From NCBI GenBank assembly GCA_902384525.1, contig CABMCA010000067.1:1-44776 (forward strand): DNA of 44,776 nt. The letters run 5' to 3'. Position 1 is the stretch's first letter. Each line of letters opens with the position of its first letter. The notes below the pieces were generated by a model. It was not told the DNA's origin. It did not search any database and saw nothing but the letters and a program-made list of their open reading frames with translations. The position numbers and the translations under genes were made by a program. This DNA comes from an uncultured archaeon (lineage in GTDB: Archaea > Halobacteriota > Methanosarcinia > Methanosarcinales > Methanoperedenaceae). This document shows positions 35,252-42,990 of the stretch, piece after piece.

Positions 35252-35938
35252 ATGGGACAAAATATCCTAAAACTCATTAAACCTGCCGATATCATAACGC
35301 TTATCAATGCGCTGATGGGATTTGCTTCAATTATAATGACCCTGAAAGGGGAGTTAGAAGTTGCGCTTGTATTTATCCTTCTTGCGGTAATAGCTGACGG
35401 CGCTGATGGTGCAGTAGCAAGGTTTTCAGGAAACGGTGTTCTTGGTGCGAATCTTGACTCATTGTCCGATGTCATCTCGTTCGGGGTTGCGCCAGCGGTT
35501 GTTTCATATGCTGTTCTTTCAAACCTTGGAAATTTCGCGCTGGTTTTTCCTGCTTTTTTCATGGTTTGCGGCACATTGCGTCTTGCCAGGTTCAATGTCT
35601 CAGGAAAAAAGGATGGATTTGAAGGAATTCCCATAACTGCAGGAGGGTTCATAGTAGCACTATTTGTCATGGTAAAGGATATTGTTCCGTATTTTGAATA
35701 TGCTTTTTTAGCACTTCTTGTTATTTTATCGTTATTGATGGTAAGCACCATAAGTTATCCCAAAATAAAAAATCCCCTTACCCTCGCACCCCTGGTAATA
35801 GTCCTTGTATTCAATATTGCCGCATTTTATCTCGGATTAACCGACTTGGTAAAAAAAGGTTCATTGCTCCTGTTTATCCTTATTATGATCTACGTTTTAA
35901 GTCCGATAGGTGTGAAATTATATGACAGAAATAAATAA
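35252..35938 (+). CDS. pssA: Archaetidylserine synthase (CDP-alcohol phosphatidyltransferase)
   Basis: 228 residues, about six or seven membrane helices. The CDP-alcohol phosphotransferase signature is present as ADGADGAVARFSGNGVL then GANLDSLSDVISFG (D52, D69, D73). One residue fewer than the usual consensus lies between AR and G. It joins serine to CDP-archaeol. It overlaps the dihydroneopterin aldolase gene by 17 bases. Confidence 0.92.
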   Translation: MGQNILKLIKPADIITLINALMGFASIIMTLKGELEVALVFILLAVIADGADGAVARFSGNGVLGANLDSLSDVISFGVAPAVVSYAVLSNLGNFALVFPAFFMVCGTLRLARFNVSGKKDGFEGIPITAGGFIVALFVMVKDIVPYFEYAFLALLVILSLLMVSTISYPKIKNPLTLAPLVIVLVFNIAAFYLGLTDLVKKGSLLLFILIMIYVLSPIGVKLYDRNK

Positions 35939-36278
35939 TCGTGACAGGGCTGTTTTTGAAGCCGGGATAAAGCTCGGTGCATTGTATCACCAGTTCGTTG
36001 GAACCCCTATAAATACGGAAATGCTTGATGGTCTTTCAAGGATGATAGAAGAAAGCATAGGAGTGCAGCCTTTCGTAAGAAGTATCAGCGTTACTATAGA
36101 CAATGAAATGGTTACGAAAAAACAAAACCCCGGATTCGGATATTGTGAACTGGAAGGACGCATGCTTCATGTAAGTTTACAGGTGCTTTATAAGAATGTA
36201 ATTGTTCATGCAGAAATGCTTTATGATGAAGAGAAAGATTATCCACTGATGAGTATCAAGAAAATCGAGGAAATGTAA
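35922..36278 (+). CDS. mptD: Archaeal dihydroneopterin aldolase (MptD family)
   Basis: 118 residues, the usual length of the archaeal DHNA family. RAVFEAGIKLGALYHQFVGT followed by PI near the N-terminus and RMLHVSLQVLYKNVIVHAEM in the C-terminal half are the conserved regions. It makes 6-hydroxymethyl-7,8-dihydropterin for tetrahydromethanopterin, the C1 carrier of methanogens and methane oxidisers. It overlaps pssA, so translation is probably coupled although the pathways are unrelated. Confidence 0.82.
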   Translation: MTEINNRDRAVFEAGIKLGALYHQFVGTPINTEMLDGLSRMIEESIGVQPFVRSISVTIDNEMVTKKQNPGFGYCELEGRMLHVSLQVLYKNVIVHAEMLYDEEKDYPLMSIKKIEEM

Positions 36279-36281
36279 GGA

Positions 36282-36644
36282 TCACCAGAATTGCCACCAT
36301 TTCTTTTTCTTTTCAGTTTGTGGGGGTGAAAGCATTCTTTGTGTCTGGATATGAAGGACCTGTTCCTGGTGAAGCAGCTTGAGAAGATCATCTATTTTTG
36401 CTCTCAGGAAATCTACTTCCTTTTTCATTCTATTCATTTCATCGCTTTCAACCTGTTCCAATTTATTGACACTATCTGGGACTTCAACCGGAATCTCCTC
36501 TGTGCTTACATCCTTCGGTTTCTTGCTATCAAAATATAATTCAAGAGCCTCAATTACAATATCCACTTTAGGCCTGCCACTTTCTTCTATTTTTTCTTGC
36601 AGTTCTAAGGGTATCCTCACATTTAGCTGCTTCTTTTCTCCCAT
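36282..36644 (-). CDS. Ribbon-helix-helix protein with coiled coil and aromatic tail
   Basis: 120 residues. The first 40 (KQLNVRIPLELQEKIEES) look like a ribbon-helix-helix DNA-binding domain; a charged linker with many Glu/Pro follows, then a coiled coil at about 68-105 (DEMNRMKKEVDFLRAKIDDL) and the odd tail EKKKKWWQFW. It may bind DNA as a dimer or tetramer. It is convergent with mptD (three bases) and divergent from trmJ with a 99-base gap. Target unknown. Confidence 0.65.
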   Translation of the reverse strand: MGEKKQLNVRIPLELQEKIEESGRPKVDIVIEALELYFDSKKPKDVSTEEIPVEVPDSVNKLEQVESDEMNRMKKEVDFLRAKIDDLLKLLHQEQVLHIQTQRMLSPPQTEKKKKWWQFW

Positions 36645-36743
36645 GCTTATATAAATGAATATCTATATTATATCTTTTTCTATCTGGACTCCAGTGATCA
36701 GGCAAAACATAAAAACCTGAAGAAACGATTAAGGCACATACCC

Positions 36744-37460
36744 ATGCTTAACTTTCAAATAGTACTTGTCGAACCAATCTACAGTGGAAATGTAGGTTCT
36801 GTTGCGCGCGTCATGAAAAATTTTGGATTTAGTGAACTTGTACTTCTGAATCCATGCGACCTTGACATGCCAGCGCGCGTTATGTCGGTTCATGCCTATG
36901 ATATTATCGAGAATGCCAGAATAGAATTTTCCATAAACGATGCCCTGAAAAGTTCTAATATCATTATCGGAATGACAGGACTTCCAGGAAAAACAGATAA
37001 TAAACACTTCAGGATCCCTGCATACAGTCCCAGGCAGTTGAAAGAAAAACTTTCCGGGAATAATGGGATAGTATCGCTTGTTTTCGGAAGGGAAGATGCA
37101 GGGCTTCGAAATGAGGAACTGGAAATATGTGATATCATAGTAAATATTCCCACAAGCCACGCTTATTCAAGTATGAATCTTTCCCATGCTGTTGCTGTTG
37201 TTCTGTATGAACTCAGCGATATAGAAGGGGGAGATAGATTTTTAGCGGATCATTTTGATATCGAACTTCTATACGAGCATATTGATGAAGTCTTGGATGA
37301 TATAGAATATAAAGAACATAAAGAAGAAAAGACAAAGCTTATGCTAAGCAGAATATTAGGACGGGCGCAATTGACAGCACGCGAGGTACAGACCCTTCGC
37401 GGTATACTGCGCCGCATCCAGTGGAAATTAAAGACAGGTGAATATGGAAAATCCGGTTAA
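36744..37460 (+). CDS. trmJ: tRNA (cytidine/uridine-2'-O-)-methyltransferase, TrmJ-like SPOUT protein
   Basis: 238 residues. FQIVLVEPIYSGNVGSVARV at the start, GREDAGLRNEEL and NIPTSHAYSSMNLSHAVAVV are the three SPOUT/SpoU motifs, including the knot. The C-terminal extension (about 165-238) is as in TrmJ, which 2'-O-methylates tRNA position 32. It overlaps the marker-14 gene. Confidence 0.9.
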   Translation: MLNFQIVLVEPIYSGNVGSVARVMKNFGFSELVLLNPCDLDMPARVMSVHAYDIIENARIEFSINDALKSSNIIIGMTGLPGKTDNKHFRIPAYSPRQLKEKLSGNNGIVSLVFGREDAGLRNEELEICDIIVNIPTSHAYSSMNLSHAVAVVLYELSDIEGGDRFLADHFDIELLYEHIDEVLDDIEYKEHKEEKTKLMLSRILGRAQLTAREVQTLRGILRRIQWKLKTGEYGKSG

Positions 37461-38946
37461 ATTTGTAATTGGCTGCTTTTTTGGCAAAAAGCCAAGAATT
37501 GCCCAGAGTCAGATCATCAAACCGTCCGAACTTAAAGGGGACATAAAATTAGGCGAATTTATTCCCTTTTTCATAGTTGCATCTATAGAAGTCGGGAATA
37601 CTACTACTAAATGTATCCTGACAGCTACAAATATGAAAGACGGGCATACACGCGTTTTGAACAAAACCGTTAAAATGACTCGCGATGTAAGGAAACCGAA
37701 ACCCAACGAAAGGATTTTTGGTTCGACCCTTAGCGGAGTATCATTGACCAGGGAATCAATTGCCGAACTCGTGCGGGACACGCTTATTGAGGCTCATGAA
37801 GCTGTGAATCTTGATATCACAACAGACCTTGATTTCGCTGTGAGGTCAACAGGTGTGGTCGCGGGTTTTTCGTCGCCACATGAAGTCGGGGAATTTATAA
37901 AAGCGCTTGCAGATGGATGCCTGCTTGCAGGAATCCCGCCAAAAAAAATGGTGCCTGCCATGTCTATCGATAATGTCCCGCTAAAATTCAAAAACAATAC
38001 GCTTATCGATAAGATCGTATTTACAGGAGCTGTTGGAGGTGTTCTTCCTCCTGTTGGTTCAACTGGCGTTGAGATTGTTGCAAATGAAATGGAAGGAGAG
38101 CTTGCAACCGCAGGCATCAAAGAAGGCGCCAAATGGTCGGGTGTGGATTTCAGGAACCCTGTTTTTTCAATGGATTTCGGGACAACCCTTAAAGGACGAA
38201 TTACAAATGACGAAATCCCTTATGCAAGGACTATTGCCAATCTTTGTGGGTTTGCAGGTGCGATTCCTGATGCTGTTATTAAGGGAACCGGTCTTGTGGA
38301 TAAGAGATACGGAGCTGCCCTTGATCTTTTCAAAGATACTAAAGAACGTATGATATGGCTTTCAAAAGGCAGCGTTATCAGGAAATATGCAGATGAGATA
38401 CATTCCAAGATCAAAATTGAAATCGTACCTGAAAATGTGAATAGATACGGGAGCGTTCCTGTTGATCCCAAAGCAGCAAAAGAAATTGGCGTGATGCTTA
38501 TAGGATGCGATGTCGGGGAGAACGGGAGTCTTTTGCCTGAATTGACAGGTATTGGCTCTGAATTGTACGCAAAACATGGTTTAAAAACAATGTTTGCAAC
38601 TCTGGACCTCGTATCTGCAAAGATGGTTGGGCGTATCGTGAAACTGGCAATCGAACATCAGCTTGTATCAGAGAAGACCTCTATTGGACTTACAGGTAGG
38701 GCATCTATAACAGGCTGCAAACCTTACCTGATATTAAAAAGCATTGAAAAGCTGGGATTTTTTAAGGAACTCCGGGAACATGTAGTGTTCGTGGATGATG
38801 GTCTTGCCCGCGGTGCTGCTGTCATGGCACGCTGCATGAACTCCATGGGAGTCCCGAAAAACCCAATCGGGGGAGTAAGAGGCGGCGGATGTGTCCTGAA
38901 ACAGCGTATTGACTATTATGAAAAATCAAAAGGGAGGAACGTATGA
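37444..38946 (+). CDS. Methanogenesis marker protein 14
   Basis: About 500 residues. FIVASIEVGNTTTKCILTAT, FAVRSTGVVAGFSSPHEVGE, TGAVGGVLPPVGSTGVEIVA and the C-terminal GGVRGGGCVLKQRI fit the marker-14 family, which has an ASKHA-type ATPase look (EVGNTTTK resembles a phosphate-binding loop). It is found in methanogens and relatives. The role is unknown but probably assembly or activation of a methanogenesis enzyme. The ATG at 37444 is chosen with AGGTGA upstream; a GTG two codons before is also possible. Confidence 0.85.
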   Translation: MENPVKFVIGCFFGKKPRIAQSQIIKPSELKGDIKLGEFIPFFIVASIEVGNTTTKCILTATNMKDGHTRVLNKTVKMTRDVRKPKPNERIFGSTLSGVSLTRESIAELVRDTLIEAHEAVNLDITTDLDFAVRSTGVVAGFSSPHEVGEFIKALADGCLLAGIPPKKMVPAMSIDNVPLKFKNNTLIDKIVFTGAVGGVLPPVGSTGVEIVANEMEGELATAGIKEGAKWSGVDFRNPVFSMDFGTTLKGRITNDEIPYARTIANLCGFAGAIPDAVIKGTGLVDKRYGAALDLFKDTKERMIWLSKGSVIRKYADEIHSKIKIEIVPENVNRYGSVPVDPKAAKEIGVMLIGCDVGENGSLLPELTGIGSELYAKHGLKTMFATLDLVSAKMVGRIVKLAIEHQLVSEKTSIGLTGRASITGCKPYLILKSIEKLGFFKELREHVVFVDDGLARGAAVMARCMNSMGVPKNPIGGVRGGGCVLKQRIDYYEKSKGRNV

Positions 38947-39395
38947 AAGCACTTTTTATGATGGGATGTCCTGAACTGCCAGTTCAGACAGCAGCGGCAT
39001 TGTACATAGCAAATAAATTGAATAAGGAAGGATTTGAAGTCACATCAGCAGGGAATAAAGCTGCTATAAGCCTTCTTCTTAATTCAGATCCTGAAAGACA
39101 TTATATTAAAAAAGTAATGGACCTTGACAGGTGCATCGGGGCTCTTGCTGAAAAGACAATTGATTTTGACCTTTGTTTTGTTTTTATACACAGCGACAGC
39201 GGGATTTCATATCTGGCAACGATAAAATCAATTTCAAAAGCAAAGACGATCGCCGTAATTTTCGGGAAAGAGATTGAATCCCTTATCGAGGCAAGCGGGG
39301 ATTCAATAATCATTGCGGCAAAAGCGGTTCATAATCCGACGCCTCTTCGGGCACAGATAGACGGGGTGAAGTCATGGGCTGCGTTGAGGAAATGA
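38943..39395 (+). CDS. DUF1890 protein
   Basis: 150 residues with LFMMGCPELPVQTAAALYIA at the N-terminus and HNPTPLRAQIDGVKSWAAL at the C-terminus, consistent with the archaeal DUF1890 family, which is Rossmann-like. It shares an ATGA overlap with marker 14 and the DUF1894 gene begins inside its end, so the three are likely one functional unit in methane metabolism. Biochemical function unknown. Confidence 0.82.
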   Translation: MKALFMMGCPELPVQTAAALYIANKLNKEGFEVTSAGNKAAISLLLNSDPERHYIKKVMDLDRCIGALAEKTIDFDLCFVFIHSDSGISYLATIKSISKAKTIAVIFGKEIESLIEASGDSIIIAAKAVHNPTPLRAQIDGVKSWAALRK

Positions 39396-39649
39396 ATTAT
39401 GAGATATTGCTCCCGAACAGCTCTTTTAAGGAATGTGCCGGGTACATAAAGAAAAATTTCAAGGAAATTTATTATGTGCCTGCGGGTTACAAGATATTTG
39501 ATAATTATTTGATTGGGGTTCCACCGATACCGATAGCTGTTGATAATGAGGATATTATCATGCCTTATGTGAAGCCCTGTCACGGGTGTTTTGTGCTGAG
39601 GATACCGGGAAAAGAGGAAATTGAGGTATTGAGGAGGGAAAAACTGTAG
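39374..39649 (+). CDS. DUF1894 protein
   Basis: 91 residues. SFKECAGYIKKNFKEIYYVP and DIIMPYVKPCHGCFVLRIPG match the small archaeal DUF1894 family that travels with DUF1890. The CHGC motif could bind metal. The ATG at 39374 has GGGGTGA four bases upstream; an in-frame ATG at 39392 forms an ATGA overlap with the previous stop and is an alternative. Confidence 0.8.
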   Translation: MGCVEEMNYEILLPNSSFKECAGYIKKNFKEIYYVPAGYKIFDNYLIGVPPIPIAVDNEDIIMPYVKPCHGCFVLRIPGKEEIEVLRREKL

Positions 39650-39704
39650 CTACACTGAAATTATCAACACATGAAATCAGTCAATGATTTAATGGCCGAA
39701 AATA

Positions 39705-40001
39705 CTAAATCCTTATACTTCTTTGCAGTAATTTTATCAGATTACTTATGACTGCCATCCGCACAAAACCGCGCTCTCCCGAAAAAATTAAAATGTTCAT
39801 CGAGATAGCGAAGCTTCGGGTAAAAGAAGGAGTCATTTTTGAAATTGGTGTTTTTCGTGAAATTTCTATTTGTTTTTTTATTTCATCTGAAAGATTAAGA
39901 TCATCTTCTTCAAAATATTTCTTTATTTTATGTACATCTTTTTTAATTGATACCAGATCTTTATGAATTTCTTTCAGAGTAACTTCAGCCATATTAATCA
40001 A
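39705..40001 (-). pseudogene. Antitoxin-like coiled-coil protein, C-terminus probably disrupted
   Basis: 98 residues. MAEVTLKEIHKDLVSIKKDV, the acidic EEDDLNLSDEIKKQIEIS and RKTPIS match the opening of small antitoxins paired with RelE/ParE-type toxins, which usually end soon after RKTP with an SHEEV-like segment. Here the last 45 residues look unrelated, as if frameshifted or fused by deletion. No toxin gene is seen downstream. It is probably a remnant of a toxin-antitoxin pair. Confidence 0.45.
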
Positions 40002-40041
40002 TTGAATTGTAGTTTTTGTTATATAAAATGATTTCCAAATA

Positions 40042-40710
40042 TTACCCGCCTTTTGGCAGAAACGGCATCAGCCAGTCCATGAATGAGTTCATGCTTCTTG
40101 TTTGCAGATAAAGATTCCCTGTTCCCCGAAACTCAGCTACAAGCCCTTCGCCGCTGAATATCGTTGATTTGAGGCCGCCAACTCTTTTTACAGTGTAATC
40201 CAGTCCTTCGGTGAAAGCTACCATATGGCCGGTATCAATAGTGAAAGGTTCTCCGGTCAGTTTGACTTCGTGTATTGCGCCGAAACTGGAAATGAAAGCG
40301 TCGCCAGTTCCAGCCATCTTCAGGAGAAATAAACCCTCACGCGAGAAAAATGATTTTGCTCCACCCCATTTGGTATCAAGGCTCACCTCAGGTGAAGAGG
40401 CAATGTAACTGCCATTCTGGACAAAAAGAGTCTCACCATTCAACCTGTGATGGGCGATATCTCCCTGATATGGAGGCGCAAGTCCCACGATACCTTTTGA
40501 TCTTGCAGTGAAAGTGTTTGTAAAGAATGATTCGCCTCCAAGTAAACCCCTGGTAAGCGCCCCGAACATGCTGCCTTTGGCTTTTGTTGTGATCTCGATC
40601 CCTAGCGACATATATACCATAGCACCGGATTCAGCTTCTATACGTTCCCCTGCTTCCAGCTTTACCTCAAGCAAGGTATATGCCGGTTTATACATTATTT
40701 CATGCTGCAT
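40042..40710 (-). CDS. AIM24/TIGR00266 family protein
   Basis: 222 residues, a beta-rich jelly-roll-like protein: YTLLEVKLEAGERIEAESGA, FGALTRGLLGGESFFTNTFT and GEGLVAEFRGTGNLYLQTRS are the family signatures. It is widespread in bacteria and archaea, and the mitochondrial relative AIM24 supports membrane organisation. The molecular function in prokaryotes is unknown. It lies three bases after PAN, so the two are co-transcribed. Confidence 0.9.
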   Translation of the reverse strand: MQHEIMYKPAYTLLEVKLEAGERIEAESGAMVYMSLGIEITTKAKGSMFGALTRGLLGGESFFTNTFTARSKGIVGLAPPYQGDIAHHRLNGETLFVQNGSYIASSPEVSLDTKWGGAKSFFSREGLFLLKMAGTGDAFISSFGAIHEVKLTGEPFTIDTGHMVAFTEGLDYTVKRVGGLKSTIFSGEGLVAEFRGTGNLYLQTRSMNSFMDWLMPFLPKGG

Positions 40711-40713
40711 AAT

Positions 40714-41925
40714 TCACACAAACATTCCCGCAACTTCTTCTTTTGATTCCTTGATAATCAGCTTATTGTAGGCATCCCTGAAGTCCTGCATGGTGACTGC
40801 TTTTCCTTTCCGTCTTATTACGAACATGCCAGCCTCAGTGACGATAGCCTTTAATTCGGCGCCGCTCAAACCGTCCGTCATCTCTACAAGCTCATCAATA
40901 TCCACATTTTCCAGTTTCATGTTCCTGATATGGATCTTTAATATTTCTTCCCTTCCTTCTGCATCAGGCGAAGGTATTTCTATGATCCTGTCAAACCTTC
41001 CAGGTCTTAAAAGAGCAGGATCAAGAAGATCGATACGGTTCGTAGCAGCTACTATTTTAACATCCCCGCGCGCATCAAATCCATCAAGTTCAGAAAGTAA
41101 CTGCACCATCGTCCTGTTCACTTCTGATGAACCCGTAGTACCATCGTATGTCCTTCTGCTTCCCACTGAATCGATCTCATCGATAAAAACAATACTTGGC
41201 GCTTTTTCCCGGGCCATATCAAAAACATCTCTTACAAGCCTTGCACCCTCACCTATATATTTCTGGACAAGTTCGCTTCCGCTCATCCTGATAAAAGTCG
41301 CCTTTGCCCTGTGAGCCACAGCTTTTGCAACAAGTGTCTTGCCGTTCCCTGGAGGGCCATAAAGCATAATGCCATGAGGCGGTTCGACCCCGACATCAGT
41401 AAATAACTCAGGGTTTGTTAAAGGAAGCTCAAGAGTTTCTATGACTTCATTTATCTGTTTTTTCAATCCACCGATCATATCGTAATCGATATTCGGGCTT
41501 TCAATCAGTTCCATGACCCGCGCTCTTACGTCTACTGATTTTGATAATACCTGGACGATCGCAAGATTGCCAGTAACTGCAACACGGGCACCCGCTTCAA
41601 TATCACATATCATATCATCAGGGATCTTTGTAACTATTTCCTGGTTGCTGCCGTGCTGTCTTAATAGCGCCATATCACCAAGGATCTCAACGACGCTGCA
41701 AATAAAAAGAGGCGGCTTTTTCAATTGTTCTATCTGCGCCTGGTATTCCTGAATAGTCTGGATATATTTGTTGTTCAGGACCGCTGCTTCAAGAAGCCTT
41801 GAATGCATATCTTTGACCTGGTCCTTCATTATTTGAACGGTTTCTCGCAATTGGGCTATTTCGTTATCAGGATCTTTATTTATTGCCCCTCCTGCAACGG
41901 GGGACTTTGCTACCGCGTCATTCAT
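40714..41925 (-). CDS. pan: Proteasome-activating nucleotidase (PAN)
   Basis: About 403 residues. An N-terminal coiled coil (about 20-70), an OB domain (73-130), and an AAA+ ATPase with Walker A GPPGNGKT (190-197; Asn where Thr is usual), Walker B FIDEID, pore loop KYIGEG and the arginine-finger region LRPGRFDR. The hexamer unfolds proteins for the 20S proteasome. The C-terminal residues MFV are a variant of the HbYX docking motif with Phe for Tyr. The ATG at 41925 is preferred over 41952 because a TATA element sits on the upstream start. Confidence 0.95.
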   Translation of the reverse strand: MNDAVAKSPVAGGAINKDPDNEIAQLRETVQIMKDQVKDMHSRLLEAAVLNNKYIQTIQEYQAQIEQLKKPPLFICSVVEILGDMALLRQHGSNQEIVTKIPDDMICDIEAGARVAVTGNLAIVQVLSKSVDVRARVMELIESPNIDYDMIGGLKKQINEVIETLELPLTNPELFTDVGVEPPHGIMLYGPPGNGKTLVAKAVAHRAKATFIRMSGSELVQKYIGEGARLVRDVFDMAREKAPSIVFIDEIDSVGSRRTYDGTTGSSEVNRTMVQLLSELDGFDARGDVKIVAATNRIDLLDPALLRPGRFDRIIEIPSPDAEGREEILKIHIRNMKLENVDIDELVEMTDGLSGAELKAIVTEAGMFVIRRKGKAVTMQDFRDAYNKLIIKESKEEVAGMFV

Positions 41926-41949
41926 ATATGCTATACTGCTGGCTAATAG

Positions 41950-41962
41950 CATATATATTTTA
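41950..41962 (-). promoter_or_regulatory. Putative TATA box of the PAN promoter
   Basis: On the minus strand, AAATATATATGC is centred about 31 bases before the ATG at 41925. It overlaps the longer in-frame start at 41952, which is therefore unlikely to be used. Confidence 0.4.
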
Positions 41963-42004
41963 GGTGCATAGATTTATTATCTTCCAGCTAAATTAATCGC
42001 TTCC

Positions 42005-42544
42005 ATGAAGCTCATCGCATTTGTCGGAATGCCCGCATCGGGAAAATCAGAAGCTGCGGCTATAGCAAAAAAGTTTGGAATTCCTGTTGTCAATATGGGG
42101 GATGTTGTAAGGGAAGAAACAGCCAAACGGGGTCTGCCTCCAACTGATGAAAATATCGGGGGCACTGGAACTTCCCTCCGGCGGGAAAAGGGGATGGATG
42201 TAATCGCAAAACGATGTGTTCCGAAAATACACCGGATCAAGACCCCTGTCATCGTGGTGGATGGGACGCGAAATATTAACGAAATAGAATATTTTAAAAA
42301 AGAATTCGGTAATGATTTTATGCTCATAGCTATCCACACGCCTTTTGAGATGCGGTTTGAAAGGGTAAGAAAGCGCGCCCGGTCTGACGACATGAATAGC
42401 GCTGAAGAACTAAAAAGGCGGGATGAAAGGGAAAAGGGGTGGGGACTGGATAAGGCTATAGAAAAAGCCGATATAACTATCGATAACACTCAGACTATTG
42501 AGAAATTCCAGAAACAAATTGAACTATTGCTGGGAAAAATATGA
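42005..42544 (+). CDS. UPF0200 P-loop nucleotide kinase-like protein
   Basis: 179 residues with Walker A GMPASGKS (8-15), NMGDVVREE and a lid region RKRARSDDMNSAEELKRRDE, resembling adenylate or dephospho-CoA kinases. UPF0200 is archaeal and its substrate is not established. It overlaps the UPF0201 gene by four bases, the usual pairing in archaea. Confidence 0.9.
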   Translation: MKLIAFVGMPASGKSEAAAIAKKFGIPVVNMGDVVREETAKRGLPPTDENIGGTGTSLRREKGMDVIAKRCVPKIHRIKTPVIVVDGTRNINEIEYFKKEFGNDFMLIAIHTPFEMRFERVRKRARSDDMNSAEELKRRDEREKGWGLDKAIEKADITIDNTQTIEKFQKQIELLLGKI

Positions 42545-42990
42545 GTTTACCAGTAACGAACGCATCAGAAATGAACGTATCAGTAAAAATTTCAGCCCCT
42601 GTCAATCCCACAGAAATGCAGGAGAAAGTTGAAAAGGCCATATCGAATTTTTTCCCTGTTGAACTCAAGCTTCAAAATGAAATACCAGCGTTGGTCGGCG
42701 AGGGCGATCTTGAAAGCTTAAGAACATTGCATTTGCGTTTGAGAGAAGAACGAATCCTTGATACTGCGCGTAAGATATTTTTGAATGGAATTGAGGGCGA
42801 CACTACAAAATTCCGGTTGAACAAACAGGTTGCTTATATCGGTAAATTGAATTTTCCAGCAGGAAAGGAAAGCCTGGGTTCTATCCATGTAGAAATATCG
42901 GCGCAAAATTTAAGTGAACTCTTTTTAGTAATCGACTGGCTTGCTCCCGAGACTTTTGATGGCAAACCTGTTCTGGAGATCGATCTGTAA
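42541..42990 (+). CDS. UPF0201 RNA-binding-like protein
   Basis: 149 residues of the archaeal UPF0201 family: VKISAPVNPTEMQEKVEKAI, SLRTLHLRLREERILDTARK and DWLAPETFDGKPV. Its fold resembles RNA-binding domains. It follows UPF0200 (ATGA overlap) and its last base overlaps the CcmF-like start. Function unknown. Confidence 0.88.
   Translation: MSLPVTNASEMNVSVKISAPVNPTEMQEKVEKAISNFFPVELKLQNEIPALVGEGDLESLRTLHLRLREERILDTARKIFLNGIEGDTTKFRLNKQVAYIGKLNFPAGKESLGSIHVEISAQNLSELFLVIDWLAPETFDGKPVLEIDL

Noticed and set aside
35212-35751. 179-residue minus-strand ORF opposite the archaetidylserine synthase
   Set aside because: Antisense shadow of a gene with clear catalytic motifs; composition is Thr/Ser/Ala-rich without domain features.
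40790-41314. 174-residue plus-strand ORF opposite PAN
   Set aside because: It is fully antisense to the well-supported PAN gene, has low-complexity Ser/Leu composition and no recognisable motif.
41977-42489. 170-residue minus-strand ORF opposite UPF0200
   Set aside because: Serine-rich shadow of a gene with an intact P-loop.
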